Part shown: positions 21,345 through 33,144 of the stretch, one piece after another
Layout: every line of letters begins with the position of its first letter
How positions within the stretch are numbered: position 1 is the stretch's first letter
NCBI GenBank assembly: GCA_032622095.1
Contig: CP136066.1
Coordinates: 203,072,978-203,136,977 of the forward strand
Length of the DNA stretch: 64,000 nt
Direction of reading: 5' to 3'
Source: Siphonodentalium dalli
Lineage: Eukaryota > Mollusca > Scaphopoda > Gadilida > Siphonodentaliidae
The notes under the pieces: model-generated
Database searches by the model: none
Seen by the model: only the letters and a program-made list of their open reading frames with translations
What the model was told of the DNA's origin: nothing
Made by a program: the position numbers and the translations under genes

Positions 21345-21805
21345 TCCGAATTAGTGTGTCTGTCATTTGCAGGATGAGGTCCCCAGAGGGTGAAATTAGT
21401 GAGGCTATCCCACACAGTGGGCTAGCATCACCAAATTCACCCTCTGGGGATCTCTTTCTGCTTAGGCCTCATCTGCTATGGGAGACATAGACTCAGACTG
21501 AAGTTTCCAAATGGTGAATATTGTGATGTACACCCATTTGGAACCTCGATTATGCAATGTGTTGTCTGCCAATTTGGGGATATAGAGAAACTAAGCTGAA
21601 ACAGAAATAGGATCTATTTGAAGAAGTTTATATAGAAATTTGATAATAAAGAAACTTTCCAGAGAAGATCAAGCCTAAGCAGAATGAGGTCCCCAGAGGG
21701 TGAATTTAGTGATGCTATGCCAGATAGCATTACTAAATTCACCCTCTGGGGACCTCACTCTGCAAATGACAGGCACTCTGGTTTAAACTCAGGCTTGAAT
21801 TGGGT
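21345..21805. mobile_element. Family A, full-length twin-hairpin
   Basis: Left terminus ATTAGTGTGTCTGTCATTTG, hairpin, ~200-bp spacer (GATGTACACCCATTTGGAAC, TTGGGGATATAGAGAAACT), second hairpin, right terminus AATGACAGGCACTCTGG. Best reference copy for the family architecture with 28577, 45797 and 55786. Confidence 0.88.
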
Positions 21806-22032
21806 TGACCCAGACATTTTCAGAGTTAAGGTGGGTGTTCATTATCTCTACTCATAAATTGTGGACATCAGAATAGAAACAATGGATGCTGATTAATCAA
21901 TCTGTATATTGGCAGACGCTTTGATTATAAACCTAAAACATTATTTCACATTAGTTCGATTGATTTAAATCAGGTTCCCATTTATGACCACTTCTGTTGA
22001 TTACTGTTCAAAGGCTGTCATATTAACAAACA
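21806..22032. other. No feature recognised
   Basis: Short unique stretch before a minisatellite. Confidence 0.3.
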
Positions 22033-22858
22033 CTGAGGTCCAGGTATGTATTGATGGGTGTCTCATAAAGGAGGGAGGTCTAGGTACAGGTATGTAGTGA
22101 TGGGTGTCTCATAAATGAGGGAGGTACAGGTATGTATTGATGGGTGTCTCATAAATGAGGGAGGTCCAGCTATGTAGCGATGGGTGTCTCATAAAGGAGG
22201 GAGTTCCAGGTATGTATTGATGGGTGTCTCATAAAGGAGGGAGGTCTAGGTACAGGTATGTAGTGATGGGTCACTAATAAAGTAGGGAGGTACAGGTATG
22301 TATTGATGGGTGTCTCATAAATGAGGGAGGTCCAGCTATGTAGCGATGGGTGTCTCATAAAGGAGGGAGTTCCAGGTATGTATTGATGGGTGTCTCATAA
22401 AGGAGGGAGGTCTAGGTACAGGTATGTAGTGATGGGTGTCTCATAAAGGAGGGAGGTACAGGTATGTATTGATGGGTGTCTCATAAAGGAGGGAGGTCCA
22501 GGTATGTTAATAAGCGATGGGTGTCTCATAAAGGAGGGAGGTCCAGCTATGTAGCGATGGGTGTCTCATAAAGGAGGGAGGTACAGGTATGTATTGATGG
22601 GTGTCTCATAAAGGAGGGAGGTCTAGGTACATGTACATGTATGTGGCGATGGGTCACTAATAAAGTAGGGAGGTCCAGCTATGTAGTGATGGGTCACTAA
22701 TAAAGTAGGGAGGTCCAGGTATGTAGCGATGGGTGTCTCACAAAGGAGGGAGGTCTAGGTACATGTATGTAGTGATGGGTCACTAATAAAGTAGGGAGGT
22801 CCAGGTATGTAGCGATGGGTGTCTCATAAAGGGGGGGGGTCCAGCTATGTAGTGATGG
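22033..22858 (+). repeat. ~40-bp minisatellite, about 20 copies
   Basis: Unit GATGGGTGTCTCATAAAGGA plus GGGAGGTCCAGGTATGTA. Subtypes with an extra TCTAGGTACA insert and with GGTCACTAATAAAGTA alternate irregularly. Confidence 0.9.
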
Positions 22859-22924
22859 CCATACCTGCATAAAACCGTGAATGTCCCATTATGTGTTAAA
22901 AATGCTTTTCAAGTTGGAAAACTT

Positions 22925-23606
22925 GTCTTTTCAGCATTTATGCTTTACTTCAGGGGCGACTGAACAGGGGGCACATGCCCCCCCCCCCATACCCTCCTCC
23001 AAGGGACCAGCCTGGAGGGTGACTTGGGAGACATCTTGTCCATAAAATGTGCCACCTATCCCTATACATTGGCCAGGGAGAAATGAATTCTCTTATCATA
23101 CACACCAATATTCATATATCCCAACAGCATATTTAAAGTATATTCACTGATTATAATGGTGTTCTTACTCACTATAATGGGTTCTTGTGTTGCATACTAC
23201 TTATTGGATCATAGAAGGGTGATGTTGGGATGTAAACTCCAGCCATTGTTACTTCTCCCTGATAACAGTTCACTTCTCCCTAATAACAGTTCACTTCTCC
23301 CTAATAACAGTCCACTTCTCCCTGATAACAGTCCACTTCTCCCTAATAATAACAGTCCACTTCTCCCTAATAACAGTCCACTTCTCCCTGATAACAGTCC
23401 ACTTCTCCCCAATAACAGTCCACTTCTCCCCAATAACAGTCCACTTCTCCCTAATAATAACAGTCCACTTCTCCCTGATAACAGCCCACTTCTCCCTGAT
23501 AACAGTCCACTTCTCCCTAATGAACAAACAGGGAGAAGTGACTTAATTCTCTCAATTTGAATCCTCCAGGTTGGTCCCTGCCTCCTCTTAGGGGGTGGGG
23601 GGCACA
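22925..23606 (+). repeat. Family E copy carrying a 21-bp minisatellite
   Basis: Contains the E landmarks GGACCAGCCTGGAGGGTGAC, CCCAACAGCATATTTAAAGT, ATCATAGAAGGGTGATGTTG and GGGAGAAGTGACTTAATTCT. The segment at 23255-23523 is expanded as about 12-13 copies of CACTTCTCCCTGATAACAGTC. Because 21 is a multiple of three, both strands show long open frames; these are not genes. Confidence 0.85.
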
Positions 23607-23705
23607 AAGTGCCCTTTCATGCTTCATTGAAGGGCAAGAAAGACCTCATATATCAGCTAAAACAGCATTATTACCCAGACAGACAAATATACCCAGTCCA
23701 GCAGC

Positions 23706-24068
23706 TTAAACCTTTACCCAACAGAATGGCCCTGTGCCAATGCATTCTCTTATATATGCGAGTCGACCATAGGTCGCCTCGCATATATAAGAGAATGCAT
23801 TGGCTTAACACATTAAAAATTATAAAATTGTTAAAGAATTTTTTAGGCCAATGCATTCTCTAATATATGCGAGGCGACCTATGGTCGACTCGCATATATA
23901 AGAGAATGCATTGGCACAGGGCATAACTGTAACTATCACAATGTGGTCAAGGAGCCGGTTCCAATGATATCCATATTTGTATGGTTCTATTGAGACAGAC
24001 CGAAGATATTTTAGGCTGTTGAAGCTTTATTTGGCCGGTTTTGGCCGGTTTGTTGGGTAAAGGGTTAA
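23706..24068 (+). mobile_element. Family D1, near full-length
   Basis: TTAAACCTTTACCCAACAGA to GTTGGGTAAAGGGTTAA with both hairpins and tail. The inter-hairpin spacer is ~35 bp shorter than at 17435. Confidence 0.88.
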
Positions 24069-24208
24069 AATGAATGTGGTTTGATAACCAAAAGTTTGCC
24101 ATTTTGCCATTTATGCCAATACATCTGACTGAAAAAAATGACTGATTAAGTGCTCTTTCTGGATGTTGCTTTTGGATGATTATGACTCCCCTGCCTCTGT
24201 CTAAAAGG

Positions 24209-24401
24209 TACAGTAATGCCCTAAATAATTGAGTCCTTAACCACAGCAGAATTATGGGTAATTTTTCATGATTTAGTCGGAAATATGGCTTGTTGCCATT
24301 CATCGGAAAGCTCTCAACAAGCCATATTTCCGACTAAATCCTGAAAAGTTACCCATAATTCTGCTGTGGTTAAGGAATCGATTATTTAGGGCATTACTGT
24401 A
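24209..24401. mobile_element. Family B palindrome
   Basis: TACAGTAATGCCCTAAATAA to GGGCATTACTGTA, TA-flanked, loop partly deleted. Confidence 0.88.
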
Positions 24402-24708
24402 TGCTCTTTGCTGAAATTTCTGCCCATCTCCATTGGGGATATCGTTGTATTTTTGTCATTAAAAATAATAAATCTTTAATGTATATCACGATGGTGAAGT
24501 TGTTTAAAAGCTAAAATATTTATAACATCAACCTGTTATTCCTTCATGTGGCAGCTAAATCCAATTTAATAGATCCCTTGTTAGATCAAGTGAAAATACA
24601 CCTCAGTCATGTACGTTCTACACAAATCAATTGAGTAGTCCACTTAAAATCTTGTTTAGGGCAATCATCCAGCAATGTTCTAAATTGTCGCCAGTTCTCC
24701 TGTTTATA
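24402..24708. other. No gene recognised
   Basis: Unique intronic DNA. Confidence 0.3.
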
Positions 24709-24949
24709 TTAACCCTTTACCCAACAAACCGGCCAAAAACGCCCAAATAAAGCTTCAACAGCCTAAAATATCTTGGGTCTGTCTCAATAAAACCATACAA
24801 ATATGGATATCATTGGAACCGGCTCATTGACCACATTGTGATGGTTATAGTTATGCCCTGTGCCAATGCATTCTCTTATATATGCGAGTCGACCATAGGT
24901 CGCCTCGCATATATAAGAGAATGCATTGGCCTAACACTTTTTATCATTT
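24709..24949 (-). mobile_element. Family D1, left portion, split
   Basis: TTAACCCTTTACCCAACAAA through one hairpin to CACTTTTTATCATTTTTT, where it breaks off. The matching remainder begins at about 27605. Confidence 0.8.
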
Positions 24950-25015
24950 TTTATGTGTACCCATACCATAGTATGGTACACATAGTGTCAACGTCCGGAT
25001 TGACCACTCGTCGTT

Positions 25016-25075
25016 CGTCCGTCCGTCCGTCCGTCCGTCCGTCCGTCCGTCTGTCCGTCCGTCTGTCCGTCCGTA
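25016..25075 (+). repeat. GTCC microsatellite
   Basis: Uninterrupted GTCC/GTCT repeats. Confidence 0.95.
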
Positions 25076-25459
25076 GACACTTCACGTGTAATGCGATAAC
25101 TCAAACATTTTCTATCCAATCAGAACCAAATTTTGTATATGGGTTTCTCAGCCCAAAATACAGATCGAGTTCGAATTTGGGTTTGATCCGAGTTTTTGTT
25201 ACAGAGTTATGGCCCTTTTTTTACTTAGAATTCCTGGATTCTGCCATAACTCAAACATTTTTTATCTGATTGGAACCAAATTTGGTATGTGAGTTTCACA
25301 GCCCAAAATACAGATTGAGTTCGAATTTGGGTATGATCCAATTTATTTTAAAGGAGTTATGACCCTTTTTTGAAAAAAATGAAGAAATTTTTTTTTTTTT
25401 TTAGATTGAACTCCTTGCTCAATTTGACCAAAAAAAAATATTAACTTTTTTTTTTAACT

Positions 25460-25461
25460 TT

Positions 25462-25496
<35 letters not shown>
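25460..25496 (+). repeat. TAA microsatellite
   Basis: About twelve TAA units. Confidence 0.95.
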
Positions 25497-25501
<5 letters not shown>

Positions 25502-26539
25502 TATTCGGCCGCCATTCGTTATTTTTATAACGATTATAAAAAATTCCGAAGTTAGCCGAAGATTTTGTTGTAGACGAAGTCACGTGATCATCGGCCCGAT
25601 CACATGATTGTCGCATGTAAACAGAAGCATAGCACGTGATCGATCACGTGGTAACCCATCGACAACGCATAGATACGCTACGGCAGTATTTTAAGTTTGC
25701 ATGTAGTCGATCGCGGCCTTTGAAGACTGTCGCGTTATCACACTACGAATGCAAAACTTTGCCGAAAACATCGCCGTTCTCGTAATTAAATGTCTTTTTC
25801 GTGTTATTACTATTATATGTATCGCGATGTGTTGTTACTATAAAGCCATGCCCGTATATTATAATGTTTTGCGCGCATTTATCTATATAAACACGTGCTC
25901 GTGTTTATATATTTTGTTTCGTTACCGGAATAGTCGAAGTTATATTATATATTATATATTCATATAAAGATTTCATATATATGCGAAGACTTGCACAGTT
26001 ATTAGGCAATTATCATCTCGTAAACATTCCAATTTCCAGATGACCTTTGTCTTGTGTCAATAAAGAGCATTTCGTTTTAATTTATCGTAACGCGGTAAAA
26101 CAAACAAAATCGGTTTATTGCTGTCTGATTTAATCAATTATAATCAAGTCATTCATTACCAATATGATATGATAAGTTCATTTTTCTTGGTTATGAATCG
26201 TGTATATATTAGGGCAATATGGTGTTTATATATATTTCGGAATATTGCTTCCCCTACCCCCAAACTATCTTGCCGACTCTCACTGATGAAATCACTGCGT
26301 ATATGCGTGGTTATTGGCCTATAAAATTAACACTCTAGCGATTCGGTCTATTGAATATGCAGGTAATAACTCGACCTCTATGTGTCAATTACGCATAACA
26401 ATAGGATTATAAAATATATAAACGTTCGCCGTGGTTCGTTTAAACATCAAATAATATATAACACTTTTTGAAGGAGGGATAATAATCCGGTTTAATATGT
26501 AAGCACATATAGAAGTGTTCTTTATTCGCAATATATCAT

Positions 26540-26825
26540 AATAATGAACGCTCTTTATTGCGTCAAGGTAAAGGGACTGGACTTAGAACAGTTGTCATCG
26601 TGATTTTTTAACTGATTACACCAATACAGGTCAATACATGTACACGAACTTCCGATATGCATGCTTTATATATCCTTCAAAGTCATAGCAATTTCCGCTT
26701 TATTAAACTCTTTTTATTCGTACCATATTAGGAAAACTCTTAACACGGAACGCTCTTTATTGAGCCATGGTGAAGGAAATGGGGAATCGACTTAGAATAG
26801 TTGTTATCGTGAATTATTCAACATA
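26540..26825 (+). repeat. Two-copy direct repeat, ~206-bp spacing
   Basis: AACGCTCTTTATTG, then GGGGAATCGACTTAGAATAG/GGACTGGACTTAGAACAG and TTGTTATCGTGA, occur near 26544 and 26750. A third CGCTCTTTATT lies at 26870. Confidence 0.6.
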
Positions 26826-27604
26826 GTCTCCACTTTAACTGCAATTGTATGTATTCGTAACCATGACTGACGCTCTTTATTATATGTAATCGGTTTCTGA
26901 TTTTGCTCAACGGGTTTCCCACAGATATCCCGCCAAATGGCACGTAAACGAACATCGTTTGGAAATGAATACAGCATTATACCTAACTGAGAGTCACTAT
27001 CTAGACCGGCCACAGCCGAAAACACTGCATTTATATGGCATTGTTACTAATGAATGGTTGTAAATACGGGACACTCAGGGCATATATACGGAAAATTAAA
27101 AAAACATCGTGAACACACGCCCGAATAGAGTTCACATGCCTGCTCGTGTTTTTATAAGCTTTATTTTTGACACGAAAGTGTTACCTACTCCGCTCAATCG
27201 GCCTTCTATAGTTTATTTTGTCAAAACAATAACTTTCCAAACAGCGTTTAAGACAAATCACAAGTGAATATAACTCACCGCGCGATGACAATTAACCATG
27301 TGTACACAATGCTATTGATATGCCCCGCAGTAATTCCATCACGCTCGCGCGCTGATGTCTATTCCGGATTTTCCATCCTCATATATGTAGACTCAATTAA
27401 CTCAGACTCCGATTCCGTGTTTTTAATTAGTTTACCTCGCTTGACGTCATGCGAGGTTTTGCGACGGAGATGGCCGACAACCGGTGGCGGTATTATTTAT
27501 TTATTTCTCGGCTTATTTATTACGCGATTTTTATGGGACTTGGATTATTGTGATCACAATAGGGGTGGCTTTCCGATAGAGTTTTGTTGTTTCATGAGCA
27601 TTGT

Positions 27605-27740
27605 AATCCTTTAACAATTTTATAATTTTTAATGTGTTAAGCCAATGCAATCTCTATATATGCGAGGCGACCTATGGTCGACTCGCATATATAAGAGAAT
27701 GCATTGGCACAGGGCCCTTCTGTTGGGTAAAGGGTTAAAG
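27605..27740 (-). mobile_element. Family D1, right portion, split
   Basis: CTTTAACAATTTTATAATTT through a hairpin to GTTGGGTAAAGGGTTAA. Continues the D1 copy begun at 24709. Confidence 0.8.
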
Positions 27741-28125
27741 TGATGTGAAGCACTCTGGTAGGGTGATCAAATAGATCTTGCTCAAAGTAGTTATTGTCAG
27801 ATATATTATACCCAAACTGACAACACACACAGTCATTCTTATATATTAATTAAATGCAGTGACTCTCGATGGCGAAATCGTTTTTGTTAATTTATTGGCA
27901 AGCCGCAATAGTTGCATCCTGAATCGAGACGTAAATATTTACAATTGAGCGCAGTTCAGACGATGATTTCTGTAGAGTGGTATGGTCGATTTGCTTCAGA
28001 TTTTTGGCGATGTTTAGTAGAATGCTGCATTCCTCCAGAGGCCATAATGCCTGAGTACTAACTTAGTAGTTTCACGCACCCAAACAAACTGTCTTTAATA
28101 CATAATACATGAATATTCATGGGAA
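27737..28125 (+). repeat. Family G interspersed repeat, copy 2
   Basis: AAGTGATGTGAAGCACTCTG to GTTTCACGCACCC, homologous to 7580-7965. The boundary with D1 falls at a TTAA that is also present in copy 1 (TTTAAAGTGATG). Confidence 0.75.
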
Positions 28126-28158
28126 TCATAGCTTCAGGATTTTCACCCATTTATCATA

Positions 28159-28288
28159 CTGTAATGCCCTAAATAATGTACTCCTTAACTACATACTCCT
28201 TATGGCCATATTTCCGACTAAATCCTGAAAAATGACCCATAATTCTGTTGTGGTTAAGAAGTCGATTATTTAGGGCATTACAGTAGAT
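28159..28288. mobile_element. Family B, internally deleted
   Basis: ACTGTAATGCCCTAAATAAT to GGGCATTACAGTA; most of the left arm is missing. Confidence 0.75.
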
Positions 28289-28576
28289 ATACTGAATTGA
28301 CAGGTGCACGCTCCTGTCCTAGTCTTCTTTACCTCCGTTAGAATCCCGTCCAGACTGGCCCAGACTCGTCAATAATAGCAGACTCCATGTATCACTTAAT
28401 CTTATTTTATTGCGTCTCTGTATATCCACCGCCACTAACAAGGGCAAATCACTCATCATTCAGTCCCGTATTCCATACTTTGTAAACATTTTCTTTTGCT
28501 GCATAATATGATTGATGCACTGTATCGCCTGAGCTTCTCATATTACATAATATTACTATTTTTAAACTTGAATCCA
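28289..28576. other. No gene recognised
   Basis: Unique intronic DNA. Confidence 0.3.
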
Positions 28577-29028
28577 AGGCCGGAAATAGTGTGTCTGTCA
28601 TTTGCAGAATGAGGTCCCCCAGAGTATGAATTTAGTGACGTTATCCCGTATGGTGGGCTAGCATCGCCAATTTCACCATCTGGGGGCTTCATTCTGCTTA
28701 GGCTTCAACTGCAATCGGATACCTTGGATCAGATTGAAGTTCCCCAGTTGAAGTTGGTGATGTTCACCCATTAGTCACCTTGATTGTGCATTTTATCTTC
28801 TGCGACTTTAAAGTGATATAGAAACTGAAGAGAAGGGAAAAATTAACTGAAAACAATGTTAAATTCAGACCATAGATACTTCCCAGAAGATGAGGCCTAA
28901 GCAGAATGAGGTCCCCAGAGGGTGAATTTGGTCATGCTTGCCTACTGTACGGGATAGCATCATTAATTCACCCTCTGGGGACCTTATTTTGCAAAAGACA
29001 GACACACTATTTGCAGGCTTGAAGCTAT
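28577..29028. mobile_element. Family A, full-length twin-hairpin
   Basis: GAAATAGTGTGTCTGTCATT, hairpin, spacer (TTATCTTCTGCGACTTTAAA), hairpin, then AGACAGACACACTATTTGCA. The hairpin loops differ from those at 21345. Confidence 0.88.
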
Positions 29029-29374
29029 CTCAGATTACATAATAATACTATTTTTAACTTGATTCATGCCAAGTGAAATATTGTGTTGTCTATAAGATAA
29101 TCAGCAGCCTTTCAAAAGAAATCAGTTGTTTTGTACCTGCAATATGGTCTATTAGAATATGTTTTTCTTCTACGAAAATGTTGTTCTTCTCGGTATAATG
29201 AAATAACCCCAGGCAGATCATTTTCAACGATATTGGTGACGTTTGTTTACAGAAAACCGTTTATGGATGATTATATTTTGTTACCATTTTAATCATGTTA
29301 TACTTTTAGCATCAAAGAGATGGTTTCGTGCACTCTCTATATTCTCTTGTATGTTCACCTTCCAATTTTTTTTA
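29029..29374. other. No gene recognised
   Basis: Unique intronic DNA with no supported exon. Confidence 0.3.
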
Positions 29375-29775
29375 TTAACCCTTTACCCAACAGAACGGCC
29401 CTGTGCCAATGCATTCTCTTATATATGCGAGTCGACCATAGGTCGCCTCGCATATAGAAGAGAATGCATTGGCTTAACACATTAAAAATTATAAAATTAG
29501 TTAAAGAATGTAAGAAAAAATGGTAAAAAGTGTTAAAAAAAGATTTTTTTTAGGCCAATGCATTCTCTTATATATGCGAGGCGACCTATGGTCGACTCGC
29601 ATATATAAGAGAATGTATTGGCACAGGGCATAACTGTAACTATCACAATGTGGTCAAGGAGCCGGTTCCAATGATATCCATATTTGTATGGTTCTATTGA
29701 GACAGACCGAAGATATTTTAGGCTGTTGAAGCTTTATTTGGCCGGTTTTGGCCGTTTTGTTGGGTAAAGGGTTAA
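29375..29775 (+). mobile_element. Family D1, full-length
   Basis: TTAACCCTTTACCCAACAGA to GTTGGGTAAAGGGTTAA. The right TTAA is immediately followed by CCCCTTTGTTTACTAAAT, an F-like terminus, so two TTAA-ended elements appear to share one TTAA. Confidence 0.88.
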
Positions 29776-29868
29776 CCCCTTTGTTTACTAAATAAAATAC
29801 TCATTGACGAGTAGTTCCCATCTGATATGTTCAGATAATAAGTTCAACAAATGACCTTAGGTTGAACT

Positions 29869-30085
29869 TACAGTAATGCCCTAAGTAATCGACTCCTTAA
29901 CCACAGCAGAATTATGGGTAACTTTTCAGAATTTAGTCGGAAATATGGCTTGTTGCCATTCATCGGAAAGCTCTCAGTGAAAGCTTTCCGATGAATGGCA
30001 ACAAGCCATATTTCCGACTAAATCCTGAAAAATTACCCATAATTCTGCTGTGGTTAAGGAGTTGATTATTTAGGGCGTTACTGTA
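29869..30085. mobile_element. Family B, full-length (217 bp)
   Basis: Best full copy: TACAGTAATGCCCTAAGTAA, arm to the centre GAAAGCTCTCAGTGAAAGCT, complementary arm to GGGCGTTACTGTA. TA at both ends. The CAGT start with a TA target is the pogo/Tigger-type pattern. Confidence 0.9.
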
Positions 30086-30966
30086 TGCCTCCAACTGCAT
30101 AAATGCGTGCAACATTACACATGAGTCCATTTGCAAGCAGAGTCCATTTGCAAGCACATAGTTTCATAAACTGCACCACAAACGACTAGGGATGTAACAC
30201 ATTTGATCAAACGGAAAGCCAGAGTCGAATCATATGGACAGTACTTGTACATTTTGTAAATAAGCCACTTCACAATTGACATGTATTGGTACATATGTTG
30301 AACTACAGTGTCATTGTCCCTATGTTTACTACAAGGGCCAAATAATTTGCGAAATGACTTGTGTTTTTTGCCAAATTGTTTTAGAAATTGTCAAATGCTA
30401 TCACTGATATAATCAGTTTCTGCAACACGGGAGTCTTATATTTCAACAATCGCTGTTTGAACGACTTTTGATATCGATAATAAAGCAGTTAGTTAATAAT
30501 TAATTATACTGGCATCTCTATTGTGATTTATTATACAATAGCTGAACAATACAATTTTAGAAGTGTTGCTTCATCAGAATTAAGGGAACATCAATAAACT
30601 TAAAAGGATTAGCTATGTAAACACCACCACAATAATTACTAGTTATCCCTCCACATGTCGATAGTAATCCTATCATATTAACTGCATCTTGATAGGGGTG
30701 TAACTTTTCCTAACCCTTATAAAACACCACAATAATACAATTATATAGTAAGAGTTTCCTTAAATGAATGTTATTCATTGACCAATATTTTTCATTTCAA
30801 CTTTCTTGAGGAATTAACAACTGACGACGAATATTTTGCCAAATGAAAATATTTTTTGCAAAATGTGAATTATTTTTGTCATTGGCAAATTTTGCAAGAG
30901 GCAGCACGAACACTTGTTTACTACTACACCTTAGATGTCCCCATCAGGCACGACTATACTTGAGTG
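30086..30966. other. No gene recognised, 0.9 kb
   Basis: AT-rich unique DNA. No open frame with splice context on either strand. Confidence 0.35.
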
Positions 30967-31179
30967 TACAGTAATTCCCTAAATAATCGACTCCTTAACC
31001 ACAGCAGAATTATTGGTAACTTTTAAGAATTTAGTCGGAAATATGGCTTGTTGCCATTCATCGGAAAGCTCTCAGTGAGAGCTTTCCGATGAATGGCAAC
31101 AAGCCATACTTCCGACTAAATCCTGAAAAGTTACCATAATTCTGCTGTTAAGGAGTCGATTATTTAGGGCTTTACAGTA
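30967..31179. mobile_element. Family B, full-length
   Basis: TACAGTAATTCCCTAAATAA to GGGCTTTACAGTA with both arms complete. Confidence 0.88.
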
Positions 31180-31834
31180 CCAGTGAGGACATACATGAAT
31201 ATCGTCTGTCTCTTGTGGCTTCTATGATGTCTTCGATTGTCACTGACCTTTGAATATATTTGCGACATTCTTAACCTGAAGATTAATTCTGCCGTGTGGC
31301 AGTAATACAGATTCGGAGTCTGATGACTTGTTGTACAATGAGATTATTTCCAAATGTCAAAAAGGCTTCCTAAACCAATATGATCATTTATGATGTCTGT
31401 TCATTTAGAACTACAGTTTTAGAATGTTATTACTGATATTTACCCAAAATGTCATGACGACCTTGGATATTTTTGTCAAGCTCTTAATATAGTTCTTATA
31501 TTTACATACTAAGTGTGATCATCACTAAATCCAGCATTCCGATTGGTCGACGCCCACAGGGTAGTTGCAATTATTTCTCGGTGAATGCGCAATGGCTCAT
31601 AACACCATCGATACGCCATTGGGTTTGGAAAGACGAACGCGTAATGTTTTGGGCGCATTTGGACTCGCGCAGCTAGGATTGACTTAATACATCATCGGGT
31701 TTCAATATGAAGAGAAATTGTTCCTATTAACTTTTGCCAAGGGTGCTATTGGGTATTTTGGGCTGGTTTTGTCACGATACACTTTTCGATTTAAATACAT
31801 TTACAAAAGTGGCTTTTTCGCTAAATGTATATAA
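31180..31834. other. No gene recognised
   Basis: Unique intronic DNA, slightly richer in CpG near 31540-31680. Confidence 0.3.
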
Positions 31835-31999
31835 ATATAATGATTAACTGTCATGTTGACTATTTTTATGGAGATGTAACCGTGAGGTAAGTTGTGATAA
31901 CTTGTATGTAAAACCCTTCGGGTTTTAAACAAGTTATGTCCACTTACCTCACGGTTACATCACCATAAAAACAGTCCACATGACAGTTAATCATTATAT
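31835..31999. mobile_element. Hairpin MITE, ~70-bp arms
   Basis: ATATAATGATTAACTGTCAT pairs with ATGACAGTTAATCATTATAT. The central stem ACCCTTCGGGTTT has a 3-base loop. One base-rich asymmetry (GTTGTGATAACTTG against CAAGTTATGTCCAC) lies near the tip. Confidence 0.85.
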
Positions 32000-32049
32000 A
32001 TAGGACATCATGAGGGACCAGCCTAAAGGGCGACTTGGGAGACATGTTC

Positions 32050-32161
32050 TCCAAGCCTGATTTTAGTGAGCCTGTCATTTACAGAATGAGGTTCCCAGAG
32101 GGTGAATTTAGTGATGCTATCCCACATAGAGGGCTAGCATCACCAAATTCACCCTCTGGGG
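32050..32161. mobile_element. Family A, left part, split by a hAT-like element
   Basis: AGCCTGATTTTAGTGAGCCT and a complete left hairpin up to CACCCTCTGGGG, where it breaks. It resumes at about 33145 as CCTCATTCTCCTTAGACCTC plus ~110 bp of spacer. Confidence 0.85.
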
Positions 32162-33144
32162 TAGGGCTGGGCGATATTTCGATATATTGACTATAGTCGG
32201 TTTGGAAAAGAAAAACCGTTTTGAAACCGTGTGTAAAATAACATTCAATATATCGCAACCGCAATTTTATCACCTCAAAAGACGGTTTAAAATTACAATC
32301 CAATACTGAGTTGAATACTTTAGAGGACCGCTGATTGAAAGCAGCCTTTATCGGTCGCTCACAATTTAAGTGTCCATTGTCTTTTATTGTAATCAATGAC
32401 GCAATGGTTGTATTTTGGGCTGAAGTGGAGCGATGGAGTATCTTCTTCCGAATCCAACCTGGTAGCGGTGTAACGTCACGAGCGATACTTCGTCCAAACT
32501 TTCCGACTCACGACTCGGCGGTATTTGTCGTTCAATTATATCTTAAAACTTGACTCAGGGAACGAACATGTCTCAATCCTTCTAGAGTTGACGTGTTGGT
32601 GTTCCTTGCCAAGAATTTGGACACATAAACTCACGAACTGCAATACTGTTCAATGATTAATTATGATTATCTTTCCCGTGTTCAAAAGATAATTAAAAAT
32701 GTTCTGTAATTCATTGTGTATGATAAACTGCACACAGCGCAGAATGAACCATCTTGGCCCAATTCTACTAGGTCCTCTGTCAACCTATGAGTACGTGCTT
32801 AGCTATGACGTAACGGGAATGTGCATCGCATGCTGATATGTAAACAATGGAGTAATCAGGATAACTTGCGCCTGTAATGCACTCAATGTTGTTTCGTATT
32901 CCAGAATGCAGGAACTTTATAGAATGGGCACATGCTATTGTGAGAATAGGGTATAATTTACTGCCTGGCAATAGTGTGTACAACTTTACATCCCTTATAA
33001 CGAAAACCCGGAGTGTTATATCTCTCATTTAAAATTTGATTTTACGTGGTAATTTTCAATATTAAAATAATATTCAATAAAACCGTATATCACGGTGTTA
33101 TTTTGGAAAAATCTCGGTTTTTAAAAACGTCAATACCACCCAAC
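32162..33144. mobile_element. Non-autonomous element with GGGCTGGGCGATAT terminus
   Basis: Ends TAGGGCTGGGCGATATT and AATACCACCCAACCT are imperfect inverted repeats. Just inside each end are GGTTT/CGATATATTG and AAACCG/ATATCACGG stretches. The terminus resembles widespread animal hAT-type repeats; that assignment is inference. No clear target duplication survives and no transposase is visible. Confidence 0.65.

Larger units (their letters stand above)
24950..27604. mobile_element. 2.65-kb insertion into D1, unclassified
   Basis: Defined by the two halves of one D1 copy on either side. It starts with the palindrome GTGTACCCATACCATAGTAT plus GGTACAC, then a GTCC microsatellite (25016-25075), two ~130-bp units with CAGCCCAAAATACAGATCGA and GAGTTATGGCCC, and a TAA microsatellite (25460-25496). 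The rest is AT-rich with several CACGTG and GATCACGTG sites near 25580-25650. I found no terminal inverted repeat and no recognisable protein. The frame at 27264-27614 has no known domain. Confidence 0.6.

Noticed and set aside
23156-23607. Open frames of ~130 codons on both strands
   Set aside because: They arise from a 21-bp minisatellite, a multiple of three, so stops are absent in several frames at once. No domain or splice context.
31540-31700. CpG-richer patch as a possible promoter or small exon
   Set aside because: No initiator, open frame or splice signal that I could support.
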